Position numbers and translations under genes: made by a program. From Candidatus Rifleibacterium amylolyticum (GTDB taxonomy: Bacteria; Muiribacteriota; Ozemobacteria; Ozemobacterales; Ozemobacteraceae), in assembly GCA_009917695.1 (NCBI GenBank), contig JAACJG010000006.1:124001-188000 (forward strand): 64,000 nt of DNA. Direction: 5' to 3'. Positions 37,141 through 48,700 of this stretch are shown here, in pieces (the stretch's first letter is position 1; the number at the start of each line of letters is the position of its first letter). Below the pieces are notes generated by a model. That model did not search any database. It saw only the letters and a list, made by a program, of their open reading frames with translations, and was not told where the DNA came from.

Positions 37141-38695
37141 CCGCATCACCCCCTGACGCTAGTTGTAACATGCGCTCTATGATTCCTTCAACCTTTTTCG
37201 CCAGTATGTCAGGCGAGAAAGGCTTGCTGACAAAAAGCACCGCATCTGATTCATCCAGATGACTGCACTCTTCAGACATGCTCTCAGGAGCTATAATCAG
37301 CAGCGGAACCTTTCGCCAGTCATCGCTGGCGTGGACCTTCTCGATCAGACCGCGGCATGAGCCGGCAGCAGGCTGCCAGTCAATTATGATCAGCTGAGCC
37401 GGCGGTTTACTGTCCAGGAATGGCAACAACGCTTCACTGTCGGCAAGAGCCTCTATGCGATGCAGTCCGATACTCCGCAACGTTTCAGAGATTGTAAACA
37501 GCAGCATCTGGTTGTTTTCGACGATAAGAGTTCTGAGGTGGCTGAAATCTCTCTCACCGGTTTTTACCCGTGCATCTTTCGCAAAGTCGATAACTATTGT
37601 TGTGCCAGTGATGTCGTCTGAAGTAAAGCTCATGGTGCCACCCATAGCTTCGGCCATAATCCGGGCAGAATAACCGCCCAGACCGGTTCCTCCCATTTTG
37701 CCATGCGATACGAACTTTTGCAGAAACTTGTCGCGAATCTCGAGTGGAATCACTCCGGCATTGTTCAGGGTGATGCGCAACTGCGGCCGCTCGCAAAAGC
37801 TCACCTTCACCAATCCGTGGTCGGGACTGGCTTCGACCGAATTTTTGATGATATTAGCCAGCATCGAATAGCAGAGAGTTTCGTCGCCATCGAGATAAAA
37901 TCTGCTGTCAGCCGAGGCTTCTTCACCATCGACGTATGTCATAAGTTTGATCGACTTTGCATTGATCAGCCCCGACAGCTCGAATTCAATCTGAGAAACC
38001 GTTTTGACGAGTTCGACCGGAACCGGCCGAAAGCGGTAAGTTCCCGACTCTATTTTATAGAGATCCATCGACCGATTGATCATGTCGAGCATTTTCATGC
38101 CTGACTTTTCGAGCATGCGCACGCTGTCGATGACGTCTGCCGGCAGATCGGCACGATTCTTGAGCAGAGCAGGAATACCAATAAAGGCTGTCAACGGCGT
38201 TTTAAGGTCATGTCGCGTGATACGCTCGACCTGTTCGCGCAGTCTGACGTTTTCGCTGAGCACGCAGTTCTGTTTTTCGAGATCTTTAAGAGCCTGCTGC
38301 AGAGCCAGATGGGTTGCTACCCGTGCCAGAACGATCGCAGGAACAACTGGCTTAGTTATGTAGTCGACGGCGCCGGCATCGAACCCTCTCTCTTCGTCGC
38401 TGGCATCTTCGAGAGCTGTGACGAAGATAACCGGAACATTTCTGGTATTCGCCCGCCTTTTCAATTCACGGCAAACTTCGTAGCCATCGATACCCGGCAT
38501 CATCACATCGAGAAGAATCAGATCTGGCGGCTCCTGGCAATCAGCCAATGCCAGAGCTTTGTCACCCGACGTCGCAATTCTGGTGCGATAATGTGAAGCC
38601 AGTATACTTCGCAAAACCTGTATGTTATCGACTATGTCATCAACGATCAGAATCGTCTTTCTCTCGTCTGAATCCTGCACGATCACTCCCATCAT
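37121..38695 (-). CDS. receiver-histidine kinase-receiver protein
   Basis: The 524-residue cytoplasmic protein starts with an intact receiver (residues 14-130; Asp near 60 in 'LILLDVMMPGIDG'). A HisKA domain follows with His in 'RITRHDLKTPLTAF' (near 160), then HATPase ('MLANIIKNSVEASPDHG', 'GGTGLGGYSARIM'). The C-terminal domain is receiver-like ('TLIVENNQMLLF', 'LIIIDWQPAAG', 'VLFVSKPF'). Its first acidic pair is reduced to 'VEN', but an Asp and a Lys remain. The G1 box is weak ('LNNAGVIP'), so kinase activity is uncertain. A GTG at 38680 with GGGAG upstream is an alternative start. It overlaps the receiver/RsbW-like gene and probably phosphorylates it, which is inference from position. Confidence 0.88.
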   Translation of the reverse strand: MMGVIVQDSDERKTILIVDDIVDNIQVLRSILASHYRTRIATSGDKALALADCQEPPDLILLDVMMPGIDGYEVCRELKRRANTRNVPVIFVTALEDASDEERGFDAGAVDYITKPVVPAIVLARVATHLALQQALKDLEKQNCVLSENVRLREQVERITRHDLKTPLTAFIGIPALLKNRADLPADVIDSVRMLEKSGMKMLDMINRSMDLYKIESGTYRFRPVPVELVKTVSQIEFELSGLINAKSIKLMTYVDGEEASADSRFYLDGDETLCYSMLANIIKNSVEASPDHGLVKVSFCERPQLRITLNNAGVIPLEIRDKFLQKFVSHGKMGGTGLGGYSARIMAEAMGGTMSFTSDDITGTTIVIDFAKDARVKTGERDFSHLRTLIVENNQMLLFTISETLRSIGLHRIEALADSEALLPFLDSKPPAQLIIIDWQPAAGSCRGLIEKVHASDDWRKVPLLIIAPESMSEECSHLDESDAVLFVSKPFSPDILAKKVEGIIERMLQLASGGDADDSARA

Positions 38696-38837
38696 AACCG
38701 CATCGGCAAATTATCAATATGATAACACACACTTAAGACCACAACAATATACCCAGAATGGCTCCACAATTCAGCAATTCTCGCTGAGTAGTTAAACTGC
38801 CATCAATAAAGACTGGGTGCAAAGAGTTTGTATTTTT

Positions 38838-38941
38838 TGTCATTGCGAGCGCAGCGAAGCAATCCTATTAACAATGGGATTAGCTCAGAGCTGGCTTATG
38901 CCTTCGGCATACCGCTCCAGGGCTTTGCCCTTCGCAATGAC
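38838..38941. repeat. intergenic element with TGTCATTGCGAG left end
   Basis: It starts TGTCATTGCGAG (38838-38849) and ends CGCAATGAC (38933-38941), the inverse of GTCATTGCG. It includes ATTAGCTCAGAGCTGGCTT, also found at 22653. It lies in the 414-base gap 38696-39109, which otherwise shows no gene or clear promoter. Confidence 0.75.
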
Positions 38942-39109
38942 GATTATTGCCCGAGAATTACTGTCCACAATCTGTCTGATTGACATTTCATTCAATAAGT
39001 CTTATAAAACAGGTAAAGTAGAATCAGGTCAGCTGTATGGACGGTTCGCACCAGAAAAAGCAGTACAGCTGTAGAGCCTGCAATATTTATGGTTGTTCAG
39101 GAACATTCT

Positions 39110-40663
39110 ATGGCTGCTGATAGCGTTGAATACAGCTCTCTTTACGCCAACCTGCTGCAGAATCTTCCCGGCATGGCTTATCGCTGCACCAACCAGCTCG
39201 ACTACCGCATGCAATTCATCAGTGAAGGCTGCCTCGACATCACCGGGTATACTGCCGATGAACTTATCAACAGCAAAATCGCCGCCTATGGCGACCTGAT
39301 ACATCCTGATGATAAAGACAGGGTCTGGCAAACCATTCAAAGCGCAATCAGTCAGCAAAGCTCATTCGTGCTGGAATACCGTATCATCAAACGCAATGGC
39401 GAGACCCGCTGGGTCTGGGAAAAAGGTTGTGCCGCATGTTCTGGCGACGACAAGGTTCTCGACGGCTTCATTCTCGATATTACCAGCCGTATATACAGCG
39501 AAAGCCGTCAGCGAATGGCCCACAAGATGGAATCAGTCGCCAGATTGGCCGGTGGTATCGCACACGACTTCAACAACATGCTCGGCGTCATCATCGGTCA
39601 TACTGAAATGCTGCTCGAAAGCCACAGCAATGAAAATGATATCGTTGACGGCCTCAACGAAATTCTTGCCGCCGGCAAAAGATCACGTGAAGTTACCAGA
39701 CAACTGCTCTCTTTTGCCCGTCGACAGAACATCAGACCAGTCGTCGTCGAACTCAACCAGATTGTCGATGGCATCTTACCCAATCTCCGCCAGATGCTCG
39801 ACGAAAGCATCGAGCTTGTCTGGCAGCCAAAGGCAGACCTGTGGCAGATCAAGATCGATCCGCTGCAAATCGATCAGATACTCATCTGTCTCTGCTCGAA
39901 TGCCCGTGAAGCTATTACCGGAAATGGCAAAGTCATCATCGAAACCGCCAATGTTGTTCTCGACAACGAATATTGCTTCGAACACCAGGGGTTCATTGCC
40001 GGCGAATACGTAATGCTGGCGGTTGGCGATAATGGTCGCGGCATCGAAAGCGAACTGCTCGACAACATCTTCGAACCTTTCTTCACCACAAAAGACGCAA
40101 CCGTTGGCGTTGGTATGGGTCTGCCGACGGTATATGGCATAGTCAAACAAAACCATGGATTCATCAACGTCTACAGTGAAGCTGATCTTGGCACCAGTGT
40201 AAAAATTTACCTGCCCCGTCGACATCATGAAGCATCACCGCAATGGCAGCCTGAACTACCGCCGACAACTGGCAACAAAGAAACGATAATGCTGGTTGAA
40301 GATGAGCCGGCACTGATGAAAATGATCAAGATGATGCTCGAGCGACTTGGTTACAAGGTCATAGCAGCCGGATCACCCTGCAAGGCTCTTGAAATAGCAG
40401 AACAACAGAGTCAGGAGCTGAGCCTTCTCATCACCGATGTCGTCATGCCTGAAATGAACGGACACGAACTCGCAGATAAAATCAGAGCCAGGCTGCCTGA
40501 GCTGCCGGTATTGTATATATCTGGTTACACTACCAGCCTGGTAATCAGCCAGAATCTGCTCGAAAACGGCGCCAGATTTCTACAAAAACCCTTTTCTATA
40601 GAAGATCTCTCGCAGACAGTGAACTCTATATTCAACCCACATCAGGCTGAGAACTCCGGTTGA
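39110..40663 (+). CDS. PAS hybrid histidine kinase with C-terminal receiver
   Basis: The 517-residue cytoplasmic protein has one PAS/PAC domain (about 8-130), a HisKA-type domain with His in 'RLAGGIAHDFNNMLGVI', HATPase with N-box 'ICLCSNAREAI', G1 'VGDNGRGI' and G2 'GVGMGLPTVYGIV', and an intact receiver ('LVEDEPALMK', Asp in 'LLITDVVMPEMNG', Lys in 'FLQKPF'). This architecture recurs in several genes here and looks like one expanded paralogue family. The ATG at 39110 is chosen because AGGA lies 7 bases upstream; an in-frame ATG at 39089 lacks this. Its 3' end overlaps the convergent kinase gene by 32 bases. Confidence 0.92.
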   Translation: MAADSVEYSSLYANLLQNLPGMAYRCTNQLDYRMQFISEGCLDITGYTADELINSKIAAYGDLIHPDDKDRVWQTIQSAISQQSSFVLEYRIIKRNGETRWVWEKGCAACSGDDKVLDGFILDITSRIYSESRQRMAHKMESVARLAGGIAHDFNNMLGVIIGHTEMLLESHSNENDIVDGLNEILAAGKRSREVTRQLLSFARRQNIRPVVVELNQIVDGILPNLRQMLDESIELVWQPKADLWQIKIDPLQIDQILICLCSNAREAITGNGKVIIETANVVLDNEYCFEHQGFIAGEYVMLAVGDNGRGIESELLDNIFEPFFTTKDATVGVGMGLPTVYGIVKQNHGFINVYSEADLGTSVKIYLPRRHHEASPQWQPELPPTTGNKETIMLVEDEPALMKMIKMMLERLGYKVIAAGSPCKALEIAEQQSQELSLLITDVVMPEMNGHELADKIRARLPELPVLYISGYTTSLVISQNLLENGARFLQKPFSIEDLSQTVNSIFNPHQAENSG

Positions 40664-43600
40664 GTATCTGACCGATCGCGTTCAGCAGGTCGAGATTGGT
40701 GAAAGGCTTGGCGATGAAGTCTATGCCTTCTTTGAGAATTCCCTGCTGGGCAATTACATTGGCCGTGTAGCCCGACATATAAAGACAACGCAGCCCCGGG
40801 TATACTGAAACGATCTTTTCGTACAACTCCCGGCCGTTCATGCCTGGCATGACCACATCGGTCAGCAAAAGATCTATTTTTGCCGCGGCTGTTTCGGCAA
40901 TTGTGATGGCTTCCAGCGGACTGTTTGCCGCGAGCACCCTGTATCCTGCCCGCATCAGCAACTTACTGGTCATTCGCAGAATAGCCGGGTCATCTTCGAC
41001 TACCAGCACAGTCTCACCACTTACGACTGCCTGATCGGCAGACTTCTTCGTGCTCGGCATCACTTCTTCACTTTCATGCCAGGGAATATAGATCTTGATA
41101 GTAGTGCCTTTGTTCAGCTCGCTGTAAACATTGATGAAACCATGATTCTGCTTGACTATACCGAAAACTGTCGCCAGACCAAGGCCAGTGCCTTTGCCAA
41201 TACCTTTTGTCGTAAAAAACGGTTCGAAAATTTTCTCTCTGGTTTCGGCATCCATGCCACAACCGTTGTCGCTTACCGCCAGCATCGCATAGCGACCCTG
41301 CACAAATCCAGGGTGGGTCTCACAATACTCTTCATCGAATTCGGCCGAAGACGTTTCGATGAGAATATTACCATTGCCAGCCATGGCATCGCGGGCATTG
41401 ACACAGAGGTTGGCGAGAACCTGCCCGATCTGAACCGGATCGAGTTTTACCAGTAATGCACCATGACAAGGAACCCATGCAAGTTCTGCATCTTCAGAAA
41501 GCAGGCGCCTCAGCATCTTTAAATGGCTGCTTATCGCTTCGTTCAGATCGAGGACGATCGGAGCAATCGTCTGCTTTCTGGCAAAGGCAAGCAGCTGCCC
41601 GGTTATATCAGCTGACCGCGTCGCCGCCTTGAAAATCTCGGTGAGATACTCATACATCTGCGAACTTTTGTCATCTATGCTTTCCATGACCATTTCGGTA
41701 TATCCAAGTATAACCCCAAGCATATTGTTGTAGTCATGTGCCACGCCACCGGCAAGCTGACCGATGGACTCCATTTTCTGAGCCTGCTGCAGCTGCTCGT
41801 TCAATCGTATTTTTTCGGTGATGTCGTGCTTTACCGCCACATAGCTGACAATCTTCGATTCATTGAATATCGGCGAAATGGTCGCTTCTTCATACATCAG
41901 CGAGCCGTCCTTACAGCGATTTACCATTGTGCCGTTCCAGGTCTGTCCACTGCTTATGGTCTGCCAGAGCTCACGATAAAAATTTTCATCATGCTGGCCG
42001 CTTTTGAAAATGCTGGCTCTCTTGCCAATAACCTCTGCCCGGTTGTAACCAGTCATGCTTTCAAGCGCCGGGTTGGCATATTGAATTACCGCATTGGTAT
42101 CGGTGATCAGAATAAGCTCACCAACCTGTTCCACTGCTGCGGTCAGCCGGTCGAGCTCAGCTTCGGAAGCTTTTCTGGCAGTGATATCGAAAATGAATAC
42201 CAGTTTGCAGTCTTTGCCATGATACTTGATTGTCGAAACTGTTATATCGACCGGCATTTTGCTGCCGTCGTCGCGCACGATTTCAAGTTCAAAGACAGGC
42301 ATTTTGCTTGAGTCGTCAGCGTAAGTCGCCATGACTTTCTTGTATTTCTCCTGCGACGAGGCGGCAAGATAATCGGTAGCCAGCCGGTTCAAAGCCGGAT
42401 CAGAAGTGGTGACGCCCATGATACGGCAGGCCTCGTCATTGAGATAGACAATTTTTCCTTCATCAAGAACCATGATTCCGGTGGGGGCGCTTTCGATCAA
42501 CGAGCGAAACTGTGCTTCACTCTGCTTCAGCTCAATAGTTTTGCGTGCTACCTGACGGCGAAGTGTCCATGACCAGCCGAAAACAAGCAGAAGCACAACC
42601 AGCAAAGGAAATGTGGCTACAACAAGATATCGAAGAAATACTTTCAGATCGCTTTCGCCATCGCCCAGTATACCCAGCCATTTTTCATGAATTTTGCGGT
42701 ATTCACCAGAGACCTCGATAGCCTTCAGGCCCTCGGCAAATTTGGCCAGCAGAGCCTTGTTGCCTTCGGCAAAGGCAAAGCAAAACTCCGACGAGAATAC
42801 CGGTCGGCTGGTCAATTCAATATCAGCCAGCTTCTTATCTTTGATCAGAAACAGCGCCACCATCCTCGGAATCAAAACAAAGTCCGTATGACCTGCCGCC
42901 AAACTTTCGACAGCTGTATCAAAGTTATCAACGACGTTAATCTCGGCAGCGATCTTTTTTTCGAGCACAAACTCATGCATTACATCACTTTGAATAACAG
43001 TGACTCTGGCACCGGTCAGATCGTTGAGATCTTCGACTTTTCTCGTGTAGTTACATCGATAGGCGATTACATATTCGCAATTTACATGAGGCGGTGAAAA
43101 GTCAAATTTACGATCGCGCGCCGGAGAGTAGATCATACCCATGACAGAGTCGATTCTGCCCTGCTCAAGATCAGAACGGACATCTGACCAGTTGCCCAGC
43201 CTGATATCGACATCGAGGCCAACAGCCTGAGCTGCTGCACGCGTAATCTCAACCACCATACCCGCCGGTTGCCCATTTTCATCAATATAGTCATAAGGAG
43301 GATAATAAGCATCACCACCAACGATAATACGACGTGATGAGGGAATCTCAAGACTGGCGAACCACTTGGCGTGCAGCTGACGAAAGGTGCCATCAGCCAT
43401 CAGCAGTGCCAGACCTTCATTAAGAATGGCAAGCGTTTTACTGTCACCCTTTTTGACAGCAAAGCAGAAATCCTGACGAAAACCGACAATCGGCTTGTCG
43501 ATAACCTTGAGGTTATCGATGCGGGTCTCCTGCAAAAGACGCAGAGCAACCAGGCGTTGTATAACTACAGCATCACATTCACCGGCAGCAAGTTTTTTAA

Positions 43601-44117
43601 AGGCATCGACGAATGTCGCTTCGGTAATTATTTGAATCCCACGCTCAGTGCGTCGTAAAAACTCTTCTGCATTATCACCACGCATCACCGCAACCCGGCG
43701 GCCGCGCAGATCGTTGATATTCACGATATCGGTGGTGTCCTGACGCACCACTATTGCGCCATACATGGTCAGATAGGGCACCGAAAAATCAAACCGAGCC
43801 TCACGTTCAGGCGTTCTGCCAACCATTGGCAGAGCCTGAATTTCGCCGTTTTCTAAAAGTCCGCGCACGTATTCCCAGGTACCGGTAGCGAACGAAACCT
43901 CGCAATCCATACGGGCCAGAGCACTTCTCATAAGTTCCACCGAAAAACCATCAGCATGGCCATCCGAGTGAACCATACAGAAAGGTGGGTAATCCTGCTC
44001 GCAGCCAGAAAGCAAATGCGTGGTATTGCCAGCGGCTGTAGTCGCGGCGTCGACAACCGCATGCAAATTTAATACGAAAACCAGCAAAAAGAGCAGCAAA
44101 AACCTGCTTGCTTTCAT
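40632..44117 (-). CDS. hybrid histidine kinase with two periplasmic solute-binding sensor domains
   Basis: The 1161-residue BvgS-like protein has a signal peptide (about 1-24) and two tandem SBP_bac_3 domains (about 35-250 and 265-490). Each shows '[10 protein letters not shown]'/'[10 protein letters not shown]' and '[12 protein letters not shown]'/'[12 protein letters not shown]'. A membrane helix follows (about 505-530), then two PAS domains (545-670, 675-790), HisKA with His in '[14 protein letters not shown]', HATPase ('[10 protein letters not shown]', '[11 protein letters not shown]') and an intact receiver ('LVVEDDPAI', '[13 protein letters not shown]'). The SBP domains suggest sensing of amino acids or related solutes. 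The ATG at 44117 gives the signal peptide at the N-terminus. A TTG at 44177 overlapping the preceding stop is the alternative. Confidence 0.92.
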   Translation of the reverse strand: MKASRFLLLFLLVFVLNLHAVVDAATTAAGNTTHLLSGCEQDYPPFCMVHSDGHADGFSVELMRSALARMDCEVSFATGTWEYVRGLLENGEIQALPMVGRTPEREARFDFSVPYLTMYGAIVVRQDTTDIVNINDLRGRRVAVMRGDNAEEFLRRTERGIQIITEATFVDAFKKLAAGECDAVVIQRLVALRLLQETRIDNLKVIDKPIVGFRQDFCFAVKKGDSKTLAILNEGLALLMADGTFRQLHAKWFASLEIPSSRRIIVGGDAYYPPYDYIDENGQPAGMVVEITRAAAQAVGLDVDIRLGNWSDVRSDLEQGRIDSVMGMIYSPARDRKFDFSPPHVNCEYVIAYRCNYTRKVEDLNDLTGARVTVIQSDVMHEFVLEKKIAAEINVVDNFDTAVESLAAGHTDFVLIPRMVALFLIKDKKLADIELTSRPVFSSEFCFAFAEGNKALLAKFAEGLKAIEVSGEYRKIHEKWLGILGDGESDLKVFLRYLVVATFPLLVVLLLVFGWSWTLRRQVARKTIELKQSEAQFRSLIESAPTGIMVLDEGKIVYLNDEACRIMGVTTSDPALNRLATDYLAASSQEKYKKVMATYADDSSKMPVFELEIVRDDGSKMPVDITVSTIKYHGKDCKLVFIFDITARKASEAELDRLTAAVEQVGELILITDTNAVIQYANPALESMTGYNRAEVIGKRASIFKSGQHDENFYRELWQTISSGQTWNGTMVNRCKDGSLMYEEATISPIFNESKIVSYVAVKHDITEKIRLNEQLQQAQKMESIGQLAGGVAHDYNNMLGVILGYTEMVMESIDDKSSQMYEYLTEIFKAATRSADITGQLLAFARKQTIAPIVLDLNEAISSHLKMLRRLLSEDAELAWVPCHGALLVKLDPVQIGQVLANLCVNARDAMAGNGNILIETSSAEFDEEYCETHPGFVQGRYAMLAVSDNGCGMDAETREKIFEPFFTTKGIGKGTGLGLATVFGIVKQNHGFINVYSELNKGTTIKIYIPWHESEEVMPSTKKSADQAVVSGETVLVVEDDPAILRMTSKLLMRAGYRVLAANSPLEAITIAETAAAKIDLLLTDVVMPGMNGRELYEKIVSVYPGLRCLYMSGYTANVIAQQGILKEGIDFIAKPFTNLDLLNAIGQILNRSSQPDVG

Positions 44118-44173
44118 TTCATAATGTTTTGTCTGGTTCTGGTGCTGAAAAAAAAACATCTGTATCAATAATT

Positions 44174-45457
44174 TCAATCTGGAGCTTTACCTGCCAGGTC
44201 GCCCTTTTGGGCAAGGATCCTGATGATAGCGGCAAGCAGTTCGCTTTTGGTAAAAGGCTTGGCGATAAAATTAACATTTTGGTCCATTAATCCGTGATGT
44301 GAAACAATCTTTTCGCCATAGCCCGACATATAAAGACATTCAATTTCAGATCGCAGCTCAGCTATCTGCTTTGCCAGAGTGCGACCGTTCATTTCCGGCA
44401 TGACCAGGTCGGTCAATAACAGATCGATTCTGGCCGGATTCGTCTTGACCAGGTTTATGGCTTCTGTCGGCCTCTCAACCGAGATAACGTTATAACCGGC
44501 GCCCTGCAGCATTTTGCGGGTCATTCCCAGCATTGCAACATCATCATCGACCAGAAGAATGGTCTGGCAATCACTGCCAGGCTGGCTTTTCTGTCGAGCT
44601 CCGCTATTGCCGGAAGCGGTTTCCTGATGGCGCGGCAGATAAACACAAAATTCACTGCCCTTGCCAGGCGTGCTGATAACCGAGATAAAACCGCCATTCT
44701 GCCTGACAATTTCATGGCAGATCAACAGGCTGCGATCGGCAGCTTTAGCCTTAGCCTGACCAGGCTTGAACAGGCCAGCCAGTTGCTTTTCGTCCATGCC
44801 GGAGCCAGTATCGGCAACTTTTATCAATACATAATCGCCGGGCGATTTTTCGCCAGAGGCCCCACAGTCGGCCTGGCTGATCGAAGCTGAATCGAGGCTT
44901 ATACAGATGCTGCCAGAGCCTGCTATCGATTCACAGGCATACAGGCACAGGTTGGAAATGATCTGACTGATCTGCACCGTATCAGCATTACTCAGGCATT
45001 GCTTTCGTGCCGGTTTCCAGATCAGCTCGATATTGTCGCGAACCAGATGTTGCAGCAGCGGCATCATGTTACTTATTGTCGCATCGAGATCCTGGATCTT
45101 CGCGGTGACCGGCTGACGACGGGCAAATACCAGCAGCTGCCTGACCAGATCGCTCGATTGCTCGGCCGCTTTGTAGATTTCCTGCAGGTTTTCATAAAGA
45201 TGATGTGATGAGTCGATCCAGCTCAAGGCTATTTCGGCATGTCCAAGAATCACACTGAGCATGTTGCTCAAATCATCAGCAACACTCCCCGCCAGCCGTC
45301 CGACCATTTCGGTCTTCTGCAGACGTTCCAGCTCTGCCAGCAAACCCTGTCTGCTGTCTGCAACTTTATCAATTGCTTCGACCAGGCCCTCGTCTTTTTT
45401 CTGCTGTTGCAAAGAATTCTTCGTTGAAGTGTTTGTCGCTTTGTTATCAGTATCCAT
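44174..45457 (-). CDS. degenerate histidine-kinase-like protein with intact receiver
   Basis: The 427-residue protein aligns with the PAS-less hybrid kinases around it but has lost key residues. The H-box reads 'RLAGSVADDLSNML', with Asp61 in place of the phospho-accepting His. The N-box region is 'NLCLYACESI' without the usual Asn. G1 'DTGSGM' remains, but the G2 GTGLGL motif is absent ('AADRSLLICHEIV'). The C-terminal receiver (about 295-415) is complete: 'LLVDDDVAML', Asp in 'LLLTDLVMPEMNG', Lys in 'FIAKPF'. It probably cannot autophosphorylate but could accept phosphate or pair with the kinase downstream, whose gene follows directly. GAGG precedes the ATG. Confidence 0.85.
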   Translation of the reverse strand: MDTDNKATNTSTKNSLQQQKKDEGLVEAIDKVADSRQGLLAELERLQKTEMVGRLAGSVADDLSNMLSVILGHAEIALSWIDSSHHLYENLQEIYKAAEQSSDLVRQLLVFARRQPVTAKIQDLDATISNMMPLLQHLVRDNIELIWKPARKQCLSNADTVQISQIISNLCLYACESIAGSGSICISLDSASISQADCGASGEKSPGDYVLIKVADTGSGMDEKQLAGLFKPGQAKAKAADRSLLICHEIVRQNGGFISVISTPGKGSEFCVYLPRHQETASGNSGARQKSQPGSDCQTILLVDDDVAMLGMTRKMLQGAGYNVISVERPTEAINLVKTNPARIDLLLTDLVMPEMNGRTLAKQIAELRSEIECLYMSGYGEKIVSHHGLMDQNVNFIAKPFTKSELLAAIIRILAQKGDLAGKAPD

Positions 45458-45614
45458 GCCCTCTATCCACTCCTGCTGTTTAATCCCTCACATTCATTAT
45501 AGCAGAATCGACGGGGTTAATACATCAATAAAACTCAAATCAACATTCCCGGCAAACATGAATGAAAATGCGCCAGCTGTGAATCATTATTTCAATATCT
45601 ACAGCATAAAAAAA

Positions 45615-45623
45615 TGATATAAT
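45615..45623 (+). promoter_or_regulatory. extended -10 promoter before the kinase at 45729
   Basis: TGATATAAT is a perfect extended -10 (TGnTATAAT) 105 bases before the start codon. No good -35 is visible, as is common for extended -10 promoters. It lies in the 271-base divergent gap 45458-45728. Confidence 0.45.
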
Positions 45624-45728
45624 TTATAGTAGGGATTTACAGGACAATGGCGAGATCCAGGCTTTCCGCATTCAAGCCACAATAGACAGATCAGACATCG
45701 CCTCATGCACATTGAAGAGGGTACACTT

Positions 45729-48700
45729 ATGACAAAGGTTCTTCTGACAGGCCAAGCCAATGCCAGTCAGGCAGATCTGGCCGAGAAACTGGCAGCAAAG
45801 TTGCCAGACGCCCGGTTTCTTAATGCAGAACCCGAGAATGACTGGCTTGACAGGATCAAAAAAGAAATTCCCGACCTGATAATTTTTGCCGCAGATGTTC
45901 CATACACCACAGTCAAAGAATTCTGCCAAAAACTTCTCGCCGACTCCAGAACCAGCAACATACCTACAATCGTTATCTCTGATAAGCCAGACGCTCAACT
46001 AAGCAACGAAAAGCAAAACTTGAGCAATATGATTATATTGCCAGCCAATGTAGACATCAGCCTTCTCGCACTCCAGATAGAGCTTTTACTACGGGCCTGC
46101 AAAGCAGAAAAGAACCTGCGTCTCGAAAAAGAACAGCTGAATGAGCTGGTAAAGAAAAGAACCAGGGCGCTGCAACAAAGCGAAAGAAAGTGGCGCAACA
46201 TTCTCGTCAACACCCCGCAGATTGGCATCAGCCTCGACACCAGAGGCAGAATTACCTTCGCCAACAAGCATTTTCTCAACCTGACCGGCTGGTCGCGCGA
46301 AGAGGTCATCGGCAAAGACTGGATAGAAAACTTCATACCCGAAGAGATACGCGACGAGATTCGCCAGGTGTTTCTTTCGAGCATGAAAAAAGAGAACGCT
46401 TTCGGGCATTCGACCCATGAGAATGAGATTATCACACGCGACGGCAAACGTCTCATTATCAGCTGGTCAAATGTGATTACCAAGTCGCTGAATGGCGATA
46501 TCAGTGATGTAACCTGTCTTGGTGTCGACATTACCGAACGCCGAAGAGCGGAACTGCGTCTGCAGGCCAGCAAAAATCTGCTCGAAACCGCCGGGCGCGT
46601 CGCTCATTTTGGCGGCTGGAGCGTAGATGTCGCAACTGCAAAAGCCACCTGGTCGGATGAGGTTGCAGCGATTCATGATATGCCGGCCGGGTATTCTCCT
46701 GATGTCAGTGAAGGCATAAGCTTTTATGCGCCTGAATGGCGCGATAAAATCAGAAAAGTTTTTGAAGACTGTGCTGTCAAAGGCGTTCCCTATGATGAAG
46801 AAATGGAAGTCATCACCGGCCAGGGCAGGAGGCTCTGGGTGCGAACAACCGGGCAGGCGGTTCGCGACGAATACGGCAATATAGTCAAGGTTGAAGGCTC
46901 TTTTCAGGATATCAGCGAACGCAAACAGATAGAAAACGAGTTGCGCCGAAGCGAAGAGAAATATCGCATTCTCGTCGAAAACCAGACAGATCTGGTAGTT
47001 AAAGTTGATACCGAAGGCCGCTTTTTGTTCGTAAGCCCATCTTATTGCCGCTTATTCGGAAAAACTGAAGGTGAACTGCTTGGCCAGCAGTTCATGCCGC
47101 TGGTTCACGAAGATGACCAGGCAAAAACAACAGAGGCGATGAAACCGCTCGCGATACCGCCACACACCGCCTATATGGAACAACGGGCAATGACGTCAAA
47201 AGGCTGGGTATGGCTTGCCTGGCTTGATACAGCGATACTTGACGAAAATGGGCAGGTCAAAGAAATTATTGGCGTCGGCCGCGACATTACCAAGCGCAAA
47301 CTCGCAGAAGAGGCTTTAAAAACCAGTGAAGAACAGGTTCGTTTTCAGGAGGAGCTTCTGCGCAATGCCCCCATGCTGGCGCTTTTTCACGATAATGAGT
47401 TCAAGGTGATATGGCATAACAAGGCATTCGCAGATGCCACAGGCAAAGCGGCGCATGAGATTATCGGTAAAAAATGTCATGCCGCCTGGGGATTGCCAAA
47501 GCCATGTGTCGGCTGCCCCGGAATAGAGACAATGAAAACTGGAGCCAAAAATCAGGGCGAAATTGTTACCGGCAGCGACCAGGAGAACGAAGACAACCTG
47601 CGGCACTGGGACATTCGCTCTACACCGGTGCGAGATTCAGATGGAAATATTATCGGCGCCATAGAAATCGGGCTCGATATAAGCGAGAGAGTCAAGCTCA
47701 CCAGGCAGTTTTTGCAGGTACAAAAGCTCGAATCAGTCGGCCGACTGGCCGGAGGTGTAGCGCACGATTACAACAATATGCTCGGAGTCATTCTGGGTTA
47801 CGCCGAAATGGCGATAGAAAAATTGCCTGACAGCAAAACCGTTCATTCATGTCTTGGAGAAATACTCAGCGCGGCGAACCGTTCGAAAGACATAACCAGG
47901 CAACTCCTGGCTTTCGCCAGCAAACAGACGATTTCGCCACAAATTCTCGACCTGAATGCAACGGTCGAGGGCATGCTGAAAATGCTCAGGCGTCTTATCG
48001 GCGAAAACATAGATCTCGTCTGGAAACCAGGAAAAGGCAAATGTATCGTAAAGATGGACCCATCGCAGATCGACCAGATTCTGGCAAATCTTTGCGTCAA
48101 TGCGCGCGATGCCATAAGTGGTGTCGGTGAAATCGTCATTCAAGCCGATATTGTAGTCATAGAACCGGCAACCTGCTTTCTGAAGCCAAATTTTGTTCAG
48201 GGTGAATTCATCAAACTTTCAGTAAAAGACAATGGCTGCGGCATAGATAAAAAAACGATGACTCAGCTGTTCGAGCCATTTTTTACGACCAAAGCCCCGG
48301 GCAAAGGAACCGGACTCGGTCTGCCGACCGTTTATGGCATAGTCAACCAAAATCACGGTTTCATAGATATCACGAGCTCTCCGGGTAAAGGCGCGATTTT
48401 TGACATCTATCTACCCTGCTGTAAAGAAGCCGGCGATGTACAGGCAAAAACAGCGCCACAAAAGGTTCCACACGGCAAAGGCGAGACTATATTGATAGTA
48501 GAAGACGAACCCGCCCTGCTTGCAATAACCAGGATCAAACTTGAACAGCTTGGCTACAAAGTTTTAACAGCTTCGAACCCGGAAAAGTCAATTCAGCTTG
48601 CAAAAGATAATGCCACCCAGATCGATCTCTTGCTTACCGACGTTATCATGCCCAGAATGAGTGGTCGCGACCTTTCTCAAAAGCTGCAGGAAATCATACC

